Shown here: one piece after another, positions 34,423 through 42,072 of the stretch
How the letters are laid out: every line of letters starts with the position of its first letter
Numbering within the stretch: position 1 is the first letter of the stretch
Origin: Mycetocola lacteus
GTDB taxonomy: Bacteria; Actinomycetota; Actinomycetes; Actinomycetales; Microbacteriaceae
Assembly (NCBI RefSeq): GCF_003667575.1
Contig: NZ_RCUY01000005.1
Span: 310,001 to 374,000 of the forward strand
Reading direction: 5' to 3'
DNA length: 64,000 bases
Notes under the pieces: generated by a model
Seen by the model: the letters and a program-made list of their open reading frames with translations, nothing else
Databases searched by the model: none
Told to the model about the DNA's origin: nothing
Made by a program: the position numbers and the translations under genes

Positions 34423-35082
34423 CTATGCCATTTGAAAACGCAGGGCGCGTAACTCCGATTCACCGTGCCACTCCCACCCACAGCCGGGCACCCGACAGAA
34501 GGCGTGCGCCTCGTCTAAATCAGCCATATCGCGGGGATACTCAACCACAATGGGATGCGGGAGCATCTCCCCCGAGGACCCAGGGAACGATTCCGCACCG
34601 CAGATCACGCACGCCCCCGCGAGCTCAATACGACGCGGAGGTGCGAGGATCCGGGGAATCTTCGCGGCCCAGGACTCCAGCTCAGCCCACTCCCCCTCAC
34701 CCCAGGCATCCAGCCGAATGGCCGCTTCGGCCCACTCACAAAGAGCCTCCGACAGTGCCTCCGAATGCCCCAGCCCGCATCGACCGCGCCACCCGGCGAG
34801 GGTGCGTCGGATATACATCACCTCGTCAAACGCACGCGAATCCAGGAGGGATCCCGTGGCCGCACCGCGCATGGAACCGCCGCCCCCGCCACTGATACCG
34901 GTCGCATCACGCATCGAGGATCGCACCGCCCGCTGCAACTGCTCCAGCAGACTCGGCAACTCCACTCGATGAACGCCGCCACGCTCAAGCATCACCTTCG
35001 ATGCCACCGGCGAAGCCAGGCGACCCACCAGCTCTCGCAACGATGCGGCATCTCGAATTCGCACACTCCCCATTTCATTCAT
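34423..35082 (-). CDS. Phage-type regulatory protein with C-terminal Cys cluster, antiterminator candidate
   Basis: A 219-residue protein. The N-terminal 75 residues are helical and basic, a GISGGGGGSMRG linker follows, then a helical core (TLAGWRGRCGLGHSEALSEALCEWAE). The C-terminus has a likely zinc site: CVICG, then CRVPGC 45 residues on, then WEWHGESELRAL. ATG 35082 is chosen for the GAGGGG upstream. Hypothetical proteins of this layout occur in actinophages. Its place directly before a promoter-terminator pair is that of Q antiterminators, some of which bind zinc. That role is inferred. Confidence 0.55.
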   Translation of the reverse strand: MNEMGSVRIRDAASLRELVGRLASPVASKVMLERGGVHRVELPSLLEQLQRAVRSSMRDATGISGGGGGSMRGAATGSLLDSRAFDEVMYIRRTLAGWRGRCGLGHSEALSEALCEWAEAAIRLDAWGEGEWAELESWAAKIPRILAPPRRIELAGACVICGAESFPGSSGEMLPHPIVVEYPRDMADLDEAHAFCRVPGCGWEWHGESELRALRFQMA

Positions 35083-35145
35083 TTCCAAAACCCCTCTTCC
35101 CTTCACGGTCTCCCGGCGCCGGGCATGGAACACCGACACACGTGA

Positions 35146-35175
35146 ACCATAGGACAAAAGAGGCAACTTAAGCAA
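35146..35175 (-). promoter_or_regulatory. Divergent promoter and TTGC-box operator, leftward
   Basis: On the minus strand: -35 TTGCTT, 18-base spacer, -10 TATGGT. The -35 is part of the box TTGCTTAAGTTGC (35163-35175). It drives the Cys-cluster protein gene. Spacer length and -10 are identical to the rightward promoter. Confidence 0.7.
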
Positions 35176-35225
35176 ATATGGCAGTGCTGCATTTCTGTTC
35201 TTTCCGCCAGATCTCGCGAATAAAG

Positions 35226-35255
35226 TTGCATAAATTGCTTACCCTTGCCTATGGT
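35226..35255 (+). promoter_or_regulatory. Divergent promoter and TTGC-box operator, rightward
   Basis: -35 TTGCAT (35226-35231), 18-base spacer, -10 TATGGT (35250-35255), six bases before the ATG of the HTH repressor, so the mRNA may be leaderless. The -35 overlaps the box TTGCATAAATTGC, centred 63 bp (six helical turns) from the leftward box. Confidence 0.72.
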
Positions 35256-35261
35256 CAAGGT

Positions 35262-35711
35262 ATGGCAATTAGTTGGCAGGATCTCAAGGACGCCCGAGAC
35301 GCCGCGGGCCTCACTCAGCGCGAACTCGCACGGCGGATTGGTGTTCACCAAAAGACGATCGTCAACTGGGAAGCCAGCGGGGTACCCAAGAAATCCGAGT
35401 ATCGCGTCATCCGTGCGCTCGGCACACACCTCCCTGCCACCTCGCCCTCACTCGAGCCCGCGACACTCCGAGCGGTTGAACCAGTATCCGGTCGCGATTC
35501 GCCCTCAAGAATTCGCCGCAAACTCGCCGAATTCTCCGATATCGAGCTCCTCAGTGAGCTTCACGATCGTGCACGCGAGCGTGAGCAGCAACCGGACAAT
35601 GTCACACCCCTGCGCGACTATGGATCCACTGAGTACATCGAACTGACCGAAGAAGATCTCCGCGTAGCCTCACACGACGACGGCGGGGAGCCCGAGTTCC
35701 CGAACGGATAA
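35262..35711 (+). CDS. XRE-family HTH repressor (ImmR-like)
   Basis: A 149-residue protein with an N-terminal Cro/CI-type HTH (LKDARDAAGLTQRELARRIGVHQKTIVNWE) followed by a flexible, acidic C-terminal part (LTEEDLRVASHDDGGEPE) suitable for proteolysis. It lies two bases before the HEXXH protein gene, as in ImmR-ImmA pairs of ICEBs1 and many prophages. ATG 35262 lies six bases behind a -10, without a proper ribosome binding site. It is the likely repressor of the tail cassette. Confidence 0.85.
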   Translation: MAISWQDLKDARDAAGLTQRELARRIGVHQKTIVNWEASGVPKKSEYRVIRALGTHLPATSPSLEPATLRAVEPVSGRDSPSRIRRKLAEFSDIELLSELHDRAREREQQPDNVTPLRDYGSTEYIELTEEDLRVASHDDGGEPEFPNG

Positions 35712-35713
35712 CC

Positions 35714-36103
35714 GTGCAGCAGTACAACCCCCACGAGCACGCTCAGCAGCTGGGCATCAGGGTGAGACATCAGACCCTGGGAAAGCGCTATGGGCTCTGG
35801 GTGCCACGCATCGGAATGATCCTGCTCCGACCGGGCATGGCCGCACGTCACGAGCGCTCGGTGCTTGCGCATGAGATTGCTCATGCCGAATACGGTCACA
35901 CCACCGGGTCCCGTAAGGAGGAGCGTCTCGCCGACGTTCTCGCCGCTCGCCGACTGATCGCTCCCGCTGCCATCGCGGACGCCATGCGTTGGACCCAGGA
36001 GATACCCGAGTTGGCGATCGAACTGGGCGTCACCGAACACATCGTGAAAACCTACCTGGATGAGATTTTTCCGACTGCCGGCTCCGACCGTCGCGAAGCC
36101 TAG
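35714..36103 (+). CDS. ImmA/IrrE-family metallopeptidase
   Basis: A 129-residue zinc peptidase with the motif LAHEIAHAEYGH (HEXXH) and downstream ERLADVLAARRLI, which supplies the third ligand in this family. GTG 35714 is the start, two bases after the repressor stop. ImmA proteins cleave their partner repressor on DNA damage or other signals. The stop overlaps the convergent TetR stop, marking the right end of the cassette. Confidence 0.88.
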   Translation: MQQYNPHEHAQQLGIRVRHQTLGKRYGLWVPRIGMILLRPGMAARHERSVLAHEIAHAEYGHTTGSRKEERLADVLAARRLIAPAAIADAMRWTQEIPELAIELGVTEHIVKTYLDEIFPTAGSDRREA

Positions 36104-36783
36104 CGGCGCGGCCGCCCGGCGACGCCCTCGGCGTCGCTGGCCACGCGAACCCGCAGGCCGAGACTGGGTGCCAGGGTGGCAACGGCGCGATCCAGCTGAT
36201 TGAGGAACAGCTCCACGTCCGTGGCGGCATGGGGTGATCCCAACCAGGAATGCTGGGCAGCACGCACGGCAACCACAAACACCTCAAACAGGAGCCGGGC
36301 ACGCAGTGCGGGCGACCCCGAGTGATTGGTAATGGCCGCGGCAACGCCGTCGGTCATCCCCGCGCAATACCCCAGGTTGTGAGCCCGGATCGAGGCATGC
36401 TCACCCTCCAATCGGAGCGCCGTGCGCATGCTGGCCAGCCAATCCGGGTCGCGCTCGGCGCAGACCCGAGTGGCCTCGGCGAAGGACTCCTGCACCAGCG
36501 CAAAGACCGAAATCCCGGGCTCCATCTGACCTAACCGACGATTCAGCGCCGCCTCAAAACCCTCCCACTGGTCCCGTAGCGGCAACGTCGCCGCATCCTC
36601 GCGCCCCGAGAAATAGCGGAAGAAAGTGCGTTTCGACACCCCGACCTCGGCGCACATCCGGTCCAGGGTAGGGCCGTTCGGAGCAAACGATGCCTGTGTG
36701 GCGGATGACAATGCACGCCGAGTATCGGCTTTCTTCCGCTCTCGAAGACCGCTCCCGGTTGCACGCGGTGGTACTGTCGCCAT
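36100..36783 (-). CDS. TetR-family regulator
   Basis: A 227-residue regulator with HTH LSSATQASFAPNGPTLDRMCAEVGVSKRTFFRYF split over two helices, the RTFFRYFSGRED form common in actinobacterial TetR proteins. It is downstream of the CHY, thiolase and synthetase genes on the same strand (65-base gap). A TGACAC-GCG-GTGGCA near-palindrome at 36803-36817 may be its own operator. It probably controls the acyl-CoA genes upstream. Confidence 0.83.
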   Translation of the reverse strand: MATVPPRATGSGLRERKKADTRRALSSATQASFAPNGPTLDRMCAEVGVSKRTFFRYFSGREDAATLPLRDQWEGFEAALNRRLGQMEPGISVFALVQESFAEATRVCAERDPDWLASMRTALRLEGEHASIRAHNLGYCAGMTDGVAAAITNHSGSPALRARLLFEVFVVAVRAAQHSWLGSPHAATDVELFLNQLDRAVATLAPSLGLRVRVASDAEGVAGRPRR

Positions 36784-36848
36784 GCCCCCAAGATATCATT
36801 TTTGACACGCGGTGGCATTTGCCCCGGCGTGCCGCGGCCTGAGTAGCC

Positions 36849-37172
36849 TCACCCCAAGGAGGCAAAATACAGCGGATAGTGCAGGGCACAGGACGGGTTG
36901 AACCGTGCGGCGCAGGACGGGCACGAATCCACCGCCAGATAGTCGGTGACCGAAAGCTCACTCCGGCACACCCCGCACAGCACCGCCGGGCGATCGCGGG
37001 CATCCGCGGGCCACGGCACCGCGTCATGATCAGCCGTCTCCTGATGACACAGGTGGCAGGGATAGTAACGATCACAGCAGATAAAACGGATCGCAATCAC
37101 ATCGAGTTCGGTTGCATAGTGGATACAGCGAGTCTGCTCATCCACGGTCGGACCATACACCCGCGGGCTCAT
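36849..37172 (-). CDS. CHY zinc-finger protein
   Basis: A 107-residue CHY-type zinc finger. Signature residues are all seen: CIHYATELDVIAIRF, CCDRYYPCHLCHQE, WPADARDRPAVLCGVC, CPSCAARFNPSC. The family binds several zinc ions and occurs alone in bacteria with no settled role. Its ATG overlaps the stop of the thiolase gene, so it is co-translated. Confidence 0.92.
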   Translation of the reverse strand: MSPRVYGPTVDEQTRCIHYATELDVIAIRFICCDRYYPCHLCHQETADHDAVPWPADARDRPAVLCGVCRSELSVTDYLAVDSCPSCAARFNPSCALHYPLYFASLG

Positions 37173-38305
37173 CGCACCACCTCAACCACCGCGGCGATGC
37201 CCATTCCGCCGCCGATGGAGGCGGCGGCAAGACCCAGGGTTCCGGCCGGCGCACCCGCACGCACCAGCCGGCTAAACAGACGCACCATACTCACGGCCCC
37301 GCTCGCCCCCCACGGATGCCCCAGCGCCAAGGCACCCCCGTCGGAGCAGATCCGCGGATCATCCTCGGCCAGGCCCAGCCGATCCAGTACCGCGAGCGAC
37401 TGGGCCGCAAACGCCTCCACAATTTCGATGGCCGCCAGCCGGTCGCGATCAACCCCGGCCCGCTCCAGGGCTGCCAGTGCGGCCGGGGCCGCCCCAATTC
37501 CCGGCAGCGCCGGATCGCAGCCCACCACCGCGTGCCCTCGGATGATCAGGCCCGGTGCCGAGCCGGCGAGATGCCGCGGCATAATGACCGTCGCCGCGGC
37601 CCCGTCCCCGATCCGTGTCGCGGTGCCCGCCGTGAGCGACCCTCCGGGAAACAGCGCGGGGAGGCGCCGCAAGAGGGGTTCAGCCGCGCCGATCGCGTCG
37701 TCATACTCGAGTCCAGCCAGGGGTACCAGCTCACCATCGAAGCGTCCGGCGGCGCGGGCAGCGCGCGCCCGAGCATGGCTGCGCGCAGCGTGGGCATCCT
37801 GCCGCTCGCGGGAAATACCGTCATGGACCGCCAAGTCCTCGGCCGCCCGCACCATATCGGGATCGGCCCACCCCTCCGGGGCAAACGGTGCCCGCTCATA
37901 GGCGACGCCCTCGATCGAACGCACCGGGGCGGTGGAGGCACTTTCAACGCCACCGGCAATCCGCGGCCGGGCATCCCCCGCCCGGATGGCCGCGGCCGCA
38001 TCCAGGATGGCCGCGAGTCCGCTCCCACACTGTCGATCGACGCTTTCCCCCGGCACCTCGACGCCGAGGCCCGCGGCCAGGGCCGCAATACGAGCGGGGT
38101 TTCCTCCGGGCCCCATGCAGTTGCCCAGGATCACATCGGCGATGCGGGGCTCGAGGCCGTCCTCCAAGACGACCGCCGCATCGGCCAGCGCGGCGGTGAA
38201 CGCCGGGGCGGCCAGATCCTCAACCCGCAGTCGGGCCAGCGCACGGCCACGGGTCCCGATCGGAGTGCGCCGGGCGGCAATGATGATGGGTTCAGCGGAT
38301 AACAC
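37169..38305 (-). CDS. Thiolase-family protein with altered active site
   Basis: A 378-residue thiolase. The acyl-accepting Cys93 is present (SVDRQCGSGL), as is His330 in GHPWGASGA. The usual second Cys of the C-terminal CIGGG motif is Ser363 (ASIGGGMG), and NEAFA reads VEAFA. GTG 38305 is chosen because GGAGAGG precedes it; it overlaps the end of the synthetase gene. With an acyl-CoA synthetase next to it, it may act on an unusual acyl-CoA or have lost Claisen activity. Confidence 0.82.
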   Translation of the reverse strand: MLSAEPIIIAARRTPIGTRGRALARLRVEDLAAPAFTAALADAAVVLEDGLEPRIADVILGNCMGPGGNPARIAALAAGLGVEVPGESVDRQCGSGLAAILDAAAAIRAGDARPRIAGGVESASTAPVRSIEGVAYERAPFAPEGWADPDMVRAAEDLAVHDGISRERQDAHAARSHARARAARAAGRFDGELVPLAGLEYDDAIGAAEPLLRRLPALFPGGSLTAGTATRIGDGAAATVIMPRHLAGSAPGLIIRGHAVVGCDPALPGIGAAPAALAALERAGVDRDRLAAIEIVEAFAAQSLAVLDRLGLAEDDPRICSDGGALALGHPWGASGAVSMVRLFSRLVRAGAPAGTLGLAAASIGGGMGIAAVVEVVR

Positions 38306-39398
38306 GTTCCACCTCTCCGGCGAGCACTCGCCTGACAATTTCGGCCCGAGCGGGTTTCCCCGCGGCGGTGCGGGGAATCTCCCCCATAAACCAGAGCCGC
38401 GGGCGATGAGCCGGTGCCAGCAGGGCGGCGGCGCGATCACGCAGCGCCGCAATCGAGGCGGCGTCGCGACCACTCGCGGAGTCGAGAATCACCGCGACCA
38501 GTGACCCCACATTACCGGCCGGATACGCAAACACCACGGCCTCGGTGATACCGGATACCAGGCGCAGCGTCTCCTCAACCTCCTCGGGAATGACCGTGGC
38601 CGAGGCCGTCTGGATGGCACCATCAGACCTGCCACGCAGGGTAAGGACACCCGCATCGAGGGTGGCCAGATCCCCCACGGTGATCCAGTCACCCGCCCGG
38701 CGCAGCGGCCCATTCTCCCCGAGGTAGCCCAGCGCAGCAAAGGGTGAACGCACCCACAGGGTGCCCGCTCGCACCTCGATGTCCACCCCCGGCAGCGGAC
38801 GCAACCCATGGCCATAATCGGCAGCCACAAACGAGAGCTCGGCGGCACCGTAATAGGTGATCACGCGAATCTCCCGGGCTTCGGCGCGAGCGCGTAGGGC
38901 AGGATCAAGGCTCGAACCGCCGATCAGGGCGGTCCGCACCGCAGGAATGGCGTCGGCATCCAGCAGCCGTTGGAATCCCTGTGGGGTTCCATGCACTGCG
39001 GTGGCCGCGCGCATCGCCGCCGGAGAAAACGCCGGAGCGGGTCCACCCGAGCGCGCGTGCGCCAGCGAAAACAGCGTGAGCGAGGAGGCGGGTGGTGCGG
39101 GAAGAGCCACGGTTTCGGCACCGCCCAGCAGATCGGTTATCAGGGGGAACGATGCGGCCCAGGACCGCGTCGAGCGCACCAGTATTCGCGGGGTACCACT
39201 ACTGCCCGAGGTCGTGGTCGCCCAGGCGGCATCGTCTGGGACCTCGGCGGTCTCGGCACGGTGCTGAACCGCATCCCACTGAGCATCGGGCCAGCGTGCG
39301 TCGCCGATCAGCGGAATACTGCCGGCATCACACACCGAGGCAAACACACGGAGCACGGCATCGAGATCACCACGAAACGGGACGATGCGCCCGTTCAC
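38292..39398 (-). CDS. Short AMP-dependent acyl-CoA synthetase
   Basis: A 368-residue adenylate-forming enzyme. Core motifs are TTSGSSGTPR (phosphate loop), YGAAELSF, TVGDLATLD, GRSDGAIQ and the C-terminal Lys motif PRTAAGKPAR. It lacks about 100 N-terminal residues compared with usual synthetases, as in compact MenE-like members, but no menaquinone genes are nearby. The thiolase gene starts inside its end. The acid substrate is unknown. Confidence 0.85.
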   Translation of the reverse strand: MNGRIVPFRGDLDAVLRVFASVCDAGSIPLIGDARWPDAQWDAVQHRAETAEVPDDAAWATTTSGSSGTPRILVRSTRSWAASFPLITDLLGGAETVALPAPPASSLTLFSLAHARSGGPAPAFSPAAMRAATAVHGTPQGFQRLLDADAIPAVRTALIGGSSLDPALRARAEAREIRVITYYGAAELSFVAADYGHGLRPLPGVDIEVRAGTLWVRSPFAALGYLGENGPLRRAGDWITVGDLATLDAGVLTLRGRSDGAIQTASATVIPEEVEETLRLVSGITEAVVFAYPAGNVGSLVAVILDSASGRDAASIAALRDRAAALLAPAHRPRLWFMGEIPRTAAGKPARAEIVRRVLAGEVERVIR

Positions 39399-39472
39399 GC
39401 ACGCTCCTCCGCGTGAGCCCCCATGACGTAGCGACGTGCATGCTCATCGATATGCACCACAACCTCCCGACC

Positions 39473-39500
39473 TGAACGGCGTTCTCCTGAACAATGTTCA
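39473..39500. promoter_or_regulatory. Tandem TGAAC-N3-GTTC operators before the synthetase operon
   Basis: TGAACGGCGTTCT (39473-39485) and TGAACAATGTTCA (39488-39500) share the word TGAAC-N3-GTTC and begin 15 bp apart. They lie between the synthetase operon and the DUF4395 gene; the TetR protein at 36100 is the best candidate ligand. Confidence 0.55.
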
Positions 39501-39541
39501 CTCTAGTCGGGACGGCCAGCAATCCCCAAAATTCCGTCGGG

Positions 39542-40081
39542 CTAGGCCGTCGCGCGCTCCCCGCGTCCGATCAGCCCTGCCCGTACCAGCAGCAGGTAGA
39601 TCTCGCAGCCCAGGCAGAACCCGATTGTCGCGTTGAGGAAGGCGGCGATGAATGCGGCAGATCCGGCGATCACCAGCGCCCAGGGCACCCCGATCAGGTG
39701 CAGCACCAGTCCGATGCCCACGACGGTGAGGCCCACGGCCTGGGCGAATCGTGGCGGCCGGGCATCCTCCCACTCGGTGGGTGGCGACAGCCGCGGGCGT
39801 ACCAGGCGGCGGAAGATCACGGTCAGCGGCTGGCTGGCCGGGGCGACCAGCGACCAGGCAAACAGCACCGCGACCAACAGCTGCACGAGGAATCCGGGAT
39901 CGGCGACCCGCTGCCCGAGCGAAAGCCCACCGAGGTTGCCGCCGGCCGAGGTCCCGATCAGCGCGAGGAACACCCCGATAATCAGCAGCACCGACGTGAT
40001 GGCCGCCCCCACACGCGGTGCACGCGGGTCGACGGTTCCGGGCGGCGGGCCGGGGCGAACGGGGCTTTCAGCTGTGGACAT
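39542..40081 (-). CDS. DUF4395 membrane protein
   Basis: A 179-residue membrane protein with about four helices: two hairpins around the cytoplasmic RRLVRPRLSPP stretch. The C-terminal NATIGFCLGCEIYLL motif, with two Cys in the last helix, marks DUF4395. GGAGAAGCCC precedes ATG 40081. It follows a membrane thioredoxin gene by 110 bases, and this pairing suggests thiol redox transfer across the membrane. Confidence 0.85.
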   Translation of the reverse strand: MSTAESPVRPGPPPGTVDPRAPRVGAAITSVLLIIGVFLALIGTSAGGNLGGLSLGQRVADPGFLVQLLVAVLFAWSLVAPASQPLTVIFRRLVRPRLSPPTEWEDARPPRFAQAVGLTVVGIGLVLHLIGVPWALVIAGSAAFIAAFLNATIGFCLGCEIYLLLVRAGLIGRGERATA

Positions 40082-40191
40082 GGGCTTCTCCAGGATCGGG
40101 TTCACTGACGGGGATGGTCGATGGTTCACTCTCGATATCGGATGGTCGCCAGGATCCGCTGAATGCGTCCAGCCGCGCCGACAATGCGGAC

Positions 40192-40632
40192 TCACCCCCG
40201 CGCATGGGACTCCCCCTGAACCGCATCAAGTTCGGCGATCATGCTCTCCCGCGCGATGGTTCCCGACAACCGGGCGGAGGTGCGTCCGGCACCGTCGAGG
40301 ACCAGCACGGTCGGGGTCTGCAACAGGTTGAACCGACTGGCGAGGGCGGGATTATGGGTCACATCCACGTGGACAAAATTGACCCCCTCGCGCTCCTCGG
40401 TGAGCGCGGTCAGAAGCCGTTTGGTACCCGGGCAGCGCGCGCACACCTCGGTACTGAACTGCACCACCGTGGCTGCAGGTCCGAGGGCATCCACACCAAA
40501 CAGACCCGGGTCCAGGCGATCATCCGCGGTGGGGTGCGTGATCCGACCGTTCCGGGCGCGAAGCACGAGCCCGATCACCAGGGAAAGCACAACGAGGCCG
40601 GCCAGGAAGGCCAGCCCCGTCAGCGGAGACAT
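40192..40632 (-). CDS. Membrane-anchored thioredoxin-like protein
   Basis: A 146-residue protein: N-terminal membrane helix (LTGLAFLAGLVVLSLVIGLVL), then a thioredoxin fold with active site CARC in FSTEVCARCPGT and the cis-Pro loop LLQTPTVLVLD. It should face the outside. ATG 40632 is the best start, although its ribosome binding site is weak. It is upstream of the DUF4395 gene and likely works with it. Confidence 0.85.
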   Translation of the reverse strand: MSPLTGLAFLAGLVVLSLVIGLVLRARNGRITHPTADDRLDPGLFGVDALGPAATVVQFSTEVCARCPGTKRLLTALTEEREGVNFVHVDVTHNPALASRFNLLQTPTVLVLDGAGRTSARLSGTIARESMIAELDAVQGESHARG

Positions 40633-40761
40633 CGCTACCGCCCGATCCGCGCCGGAGCACGGCGCGCGTGCGAGGCGGAGGGCGTGAGAGTGATCATGGT
40701 GCGAGCGTAGGCTCAGGATCCCGCGGGCACAACCCACGCCCGTCACATGCGGTAACGGGTA

Positions 40762-41895
40762 TTACACCCCGAGCTGTCCCCCACCGCGGCGCATCTGCGC
40801 GGCGGCCGGGCAGTCAAAGGGATCGCGGGCGGCGAGGCCCACCCGGTTGAGGTACGCGATCACGATCGCGTAGGAGCGCAGCACCGAGGTTTCGGTGTAG
40901 GGAACCTCGAGGTTCTTGCAGTGTTCGCGGACGATCTTACGGGTGGCTGCCAGGTGCGGGCGCGCCATGCTCGGGAACAGGTGGTGCTCAATCTGATAGT
41001 TCAGGCCACCCATGAACCAGGCGACCCACGGTCCACCGTGGATGTTGCGGGAGGTGCGAACCTGCTTGGAGAAGAAGTCGAGACGGGCCGCTGGATCGAT
41101 AATCGGCATGCCCTTGTGGTTGGGGGCGAAGGAGGCGCCCATATACACACCGAACACGGCCATCATCACGCCGAAGAAGGCGAAGGCCATGCCGAGCGGC
41201 AGGAACAGGAACAGCGGGGTCAGGACCAGGGCAAAACGGGCGGAGATCATGCCGATCTCGATCCAGCGGCCGCGCACCTTACCCGGGCTGGCCAGGTGCT
41301 TGAACCCCAGGAAGTGCAGGTTCAGACCTTCCAGCGTGAGCAGCGGGAAGAACAGCCAGCCCTGACGCTGGGTAATGAAGCGGCGCAGTCCCGTTGCGGT
41401 GGCCGCATCCTCCTCGATAAACGAGATGGTGTCCAGCTCGATATCCGGATCCTTGCCCACCTTATTCGGGTTGGCGTGGTGACGACTGTGCTTAGAATCC
41501 CACCAGGAATAGCTCATGCCCACCACCGAGGTGAGGACCCGAGCCAGGCGGTCATTTGCCGGACCGGACGCGAGGATCTGACGGTGCGCGGCCTCATGCG
41601 CCAGGAAGGCGACCTGGGTAAACAGGATGCCAAACACCCCGGCGAGGATCAGCTGGAACCAGCTGTGCCCCAGCAGAATCGATCCGGCAATCGCGCCGGC
41701 GAAGGCCACGGCTAATCCCGCACCCACGAGCGCATAGAAACGCGGGGCACGCTTGAGCAGGCCAGCGGCGCGAACCTCGGCGGACACCTGCTTATAGGCG
41801 TGGGCGATCGGGGGAAAATCGCTGGTCCGGGCGGTGGTGCGGCGCACCGGTCCGAGGGTGGAGGTTGCGGGTTCGGCGTACGTCGATTCCATCAT
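40762..41895 (-). CDS. Acyl-lipid fatty-acid desaturase
   Basis: A 377-residue membrane-bound di-iron desaturase. Histidine boxes are HEAAH, HSRHH and QIEHH, the last with Gln in place of the first His as in front-end (delta-6-like) and many actinobacterial desaturases. Hydrophobic hairpins flank the boxes. ATG 41895 or 41892 are both possible. No reductase partner is adjacent. It likely adjusts membrane lipid unsaturation. Confidence 0.92.
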   Translation of the reverse strand: MMESTYAEPATSTLGPVRRTTARTSDFPPIAHAYKQVSAEVRAAGLLKRAPRFYALVGAGLAVAFAGAIAGSILLGHSWFQLILAGVFGILFTQVAFLAHEAAHRQILASGPANDRLARVLTSVVGMSYSWWDSKHSRHHANPNKVGKDPDIELDTISFIEEDAATATGLRRFITQRQGWLFFPLLTLEGLNLHFLGFKHLASPGKVRGRWIEIGMISARFALVLTPLFLFLPLGMAFAFFGVMMAVFGVYMGASFAPNHKGMPIIDPAARLDFFSKQVRTSRNIHGGPWVAWFMGGLNYQIEHHLFPSMARPHLAATRKIVREHCKNLEVPYTETSVLRSYAIVIAYLNRVGLAARDPFDCPAAAQMRRGGGQLGV

Positions 41896-42072
41896 CGGCA
41901 CCGTTCTTCTGATGTGCAGCACTCCGGAGAGAGACCTGGCTGCAATGAAGCGAAGGGCGGTTGCCGATTGCTGACCCCAGTCTAGGTGCAACGGTATACG
42001 TGGCTCGGTATGCACAGGAGAGTCCCATGCTTCGGGGCGCTCATTCTCAGCGCATCGAAGCATGGATCTCGC

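Noticed and set aside
24397-36103. A complete inducible prophage
   Set aside because: No integrase, att-like direct repeats, terminase, portal, capsid or replication genes are seen, and the flanks are tight convergent host genes.
37169-38473. Longer start of the thiolase gene at 38473
   Set aside because: It would overlap the synthetase gene by 180 bases with an Arg/Pro-rich leader; GTG 38305 has GGAGAGG upstream and fits the thiolase N-terminus.
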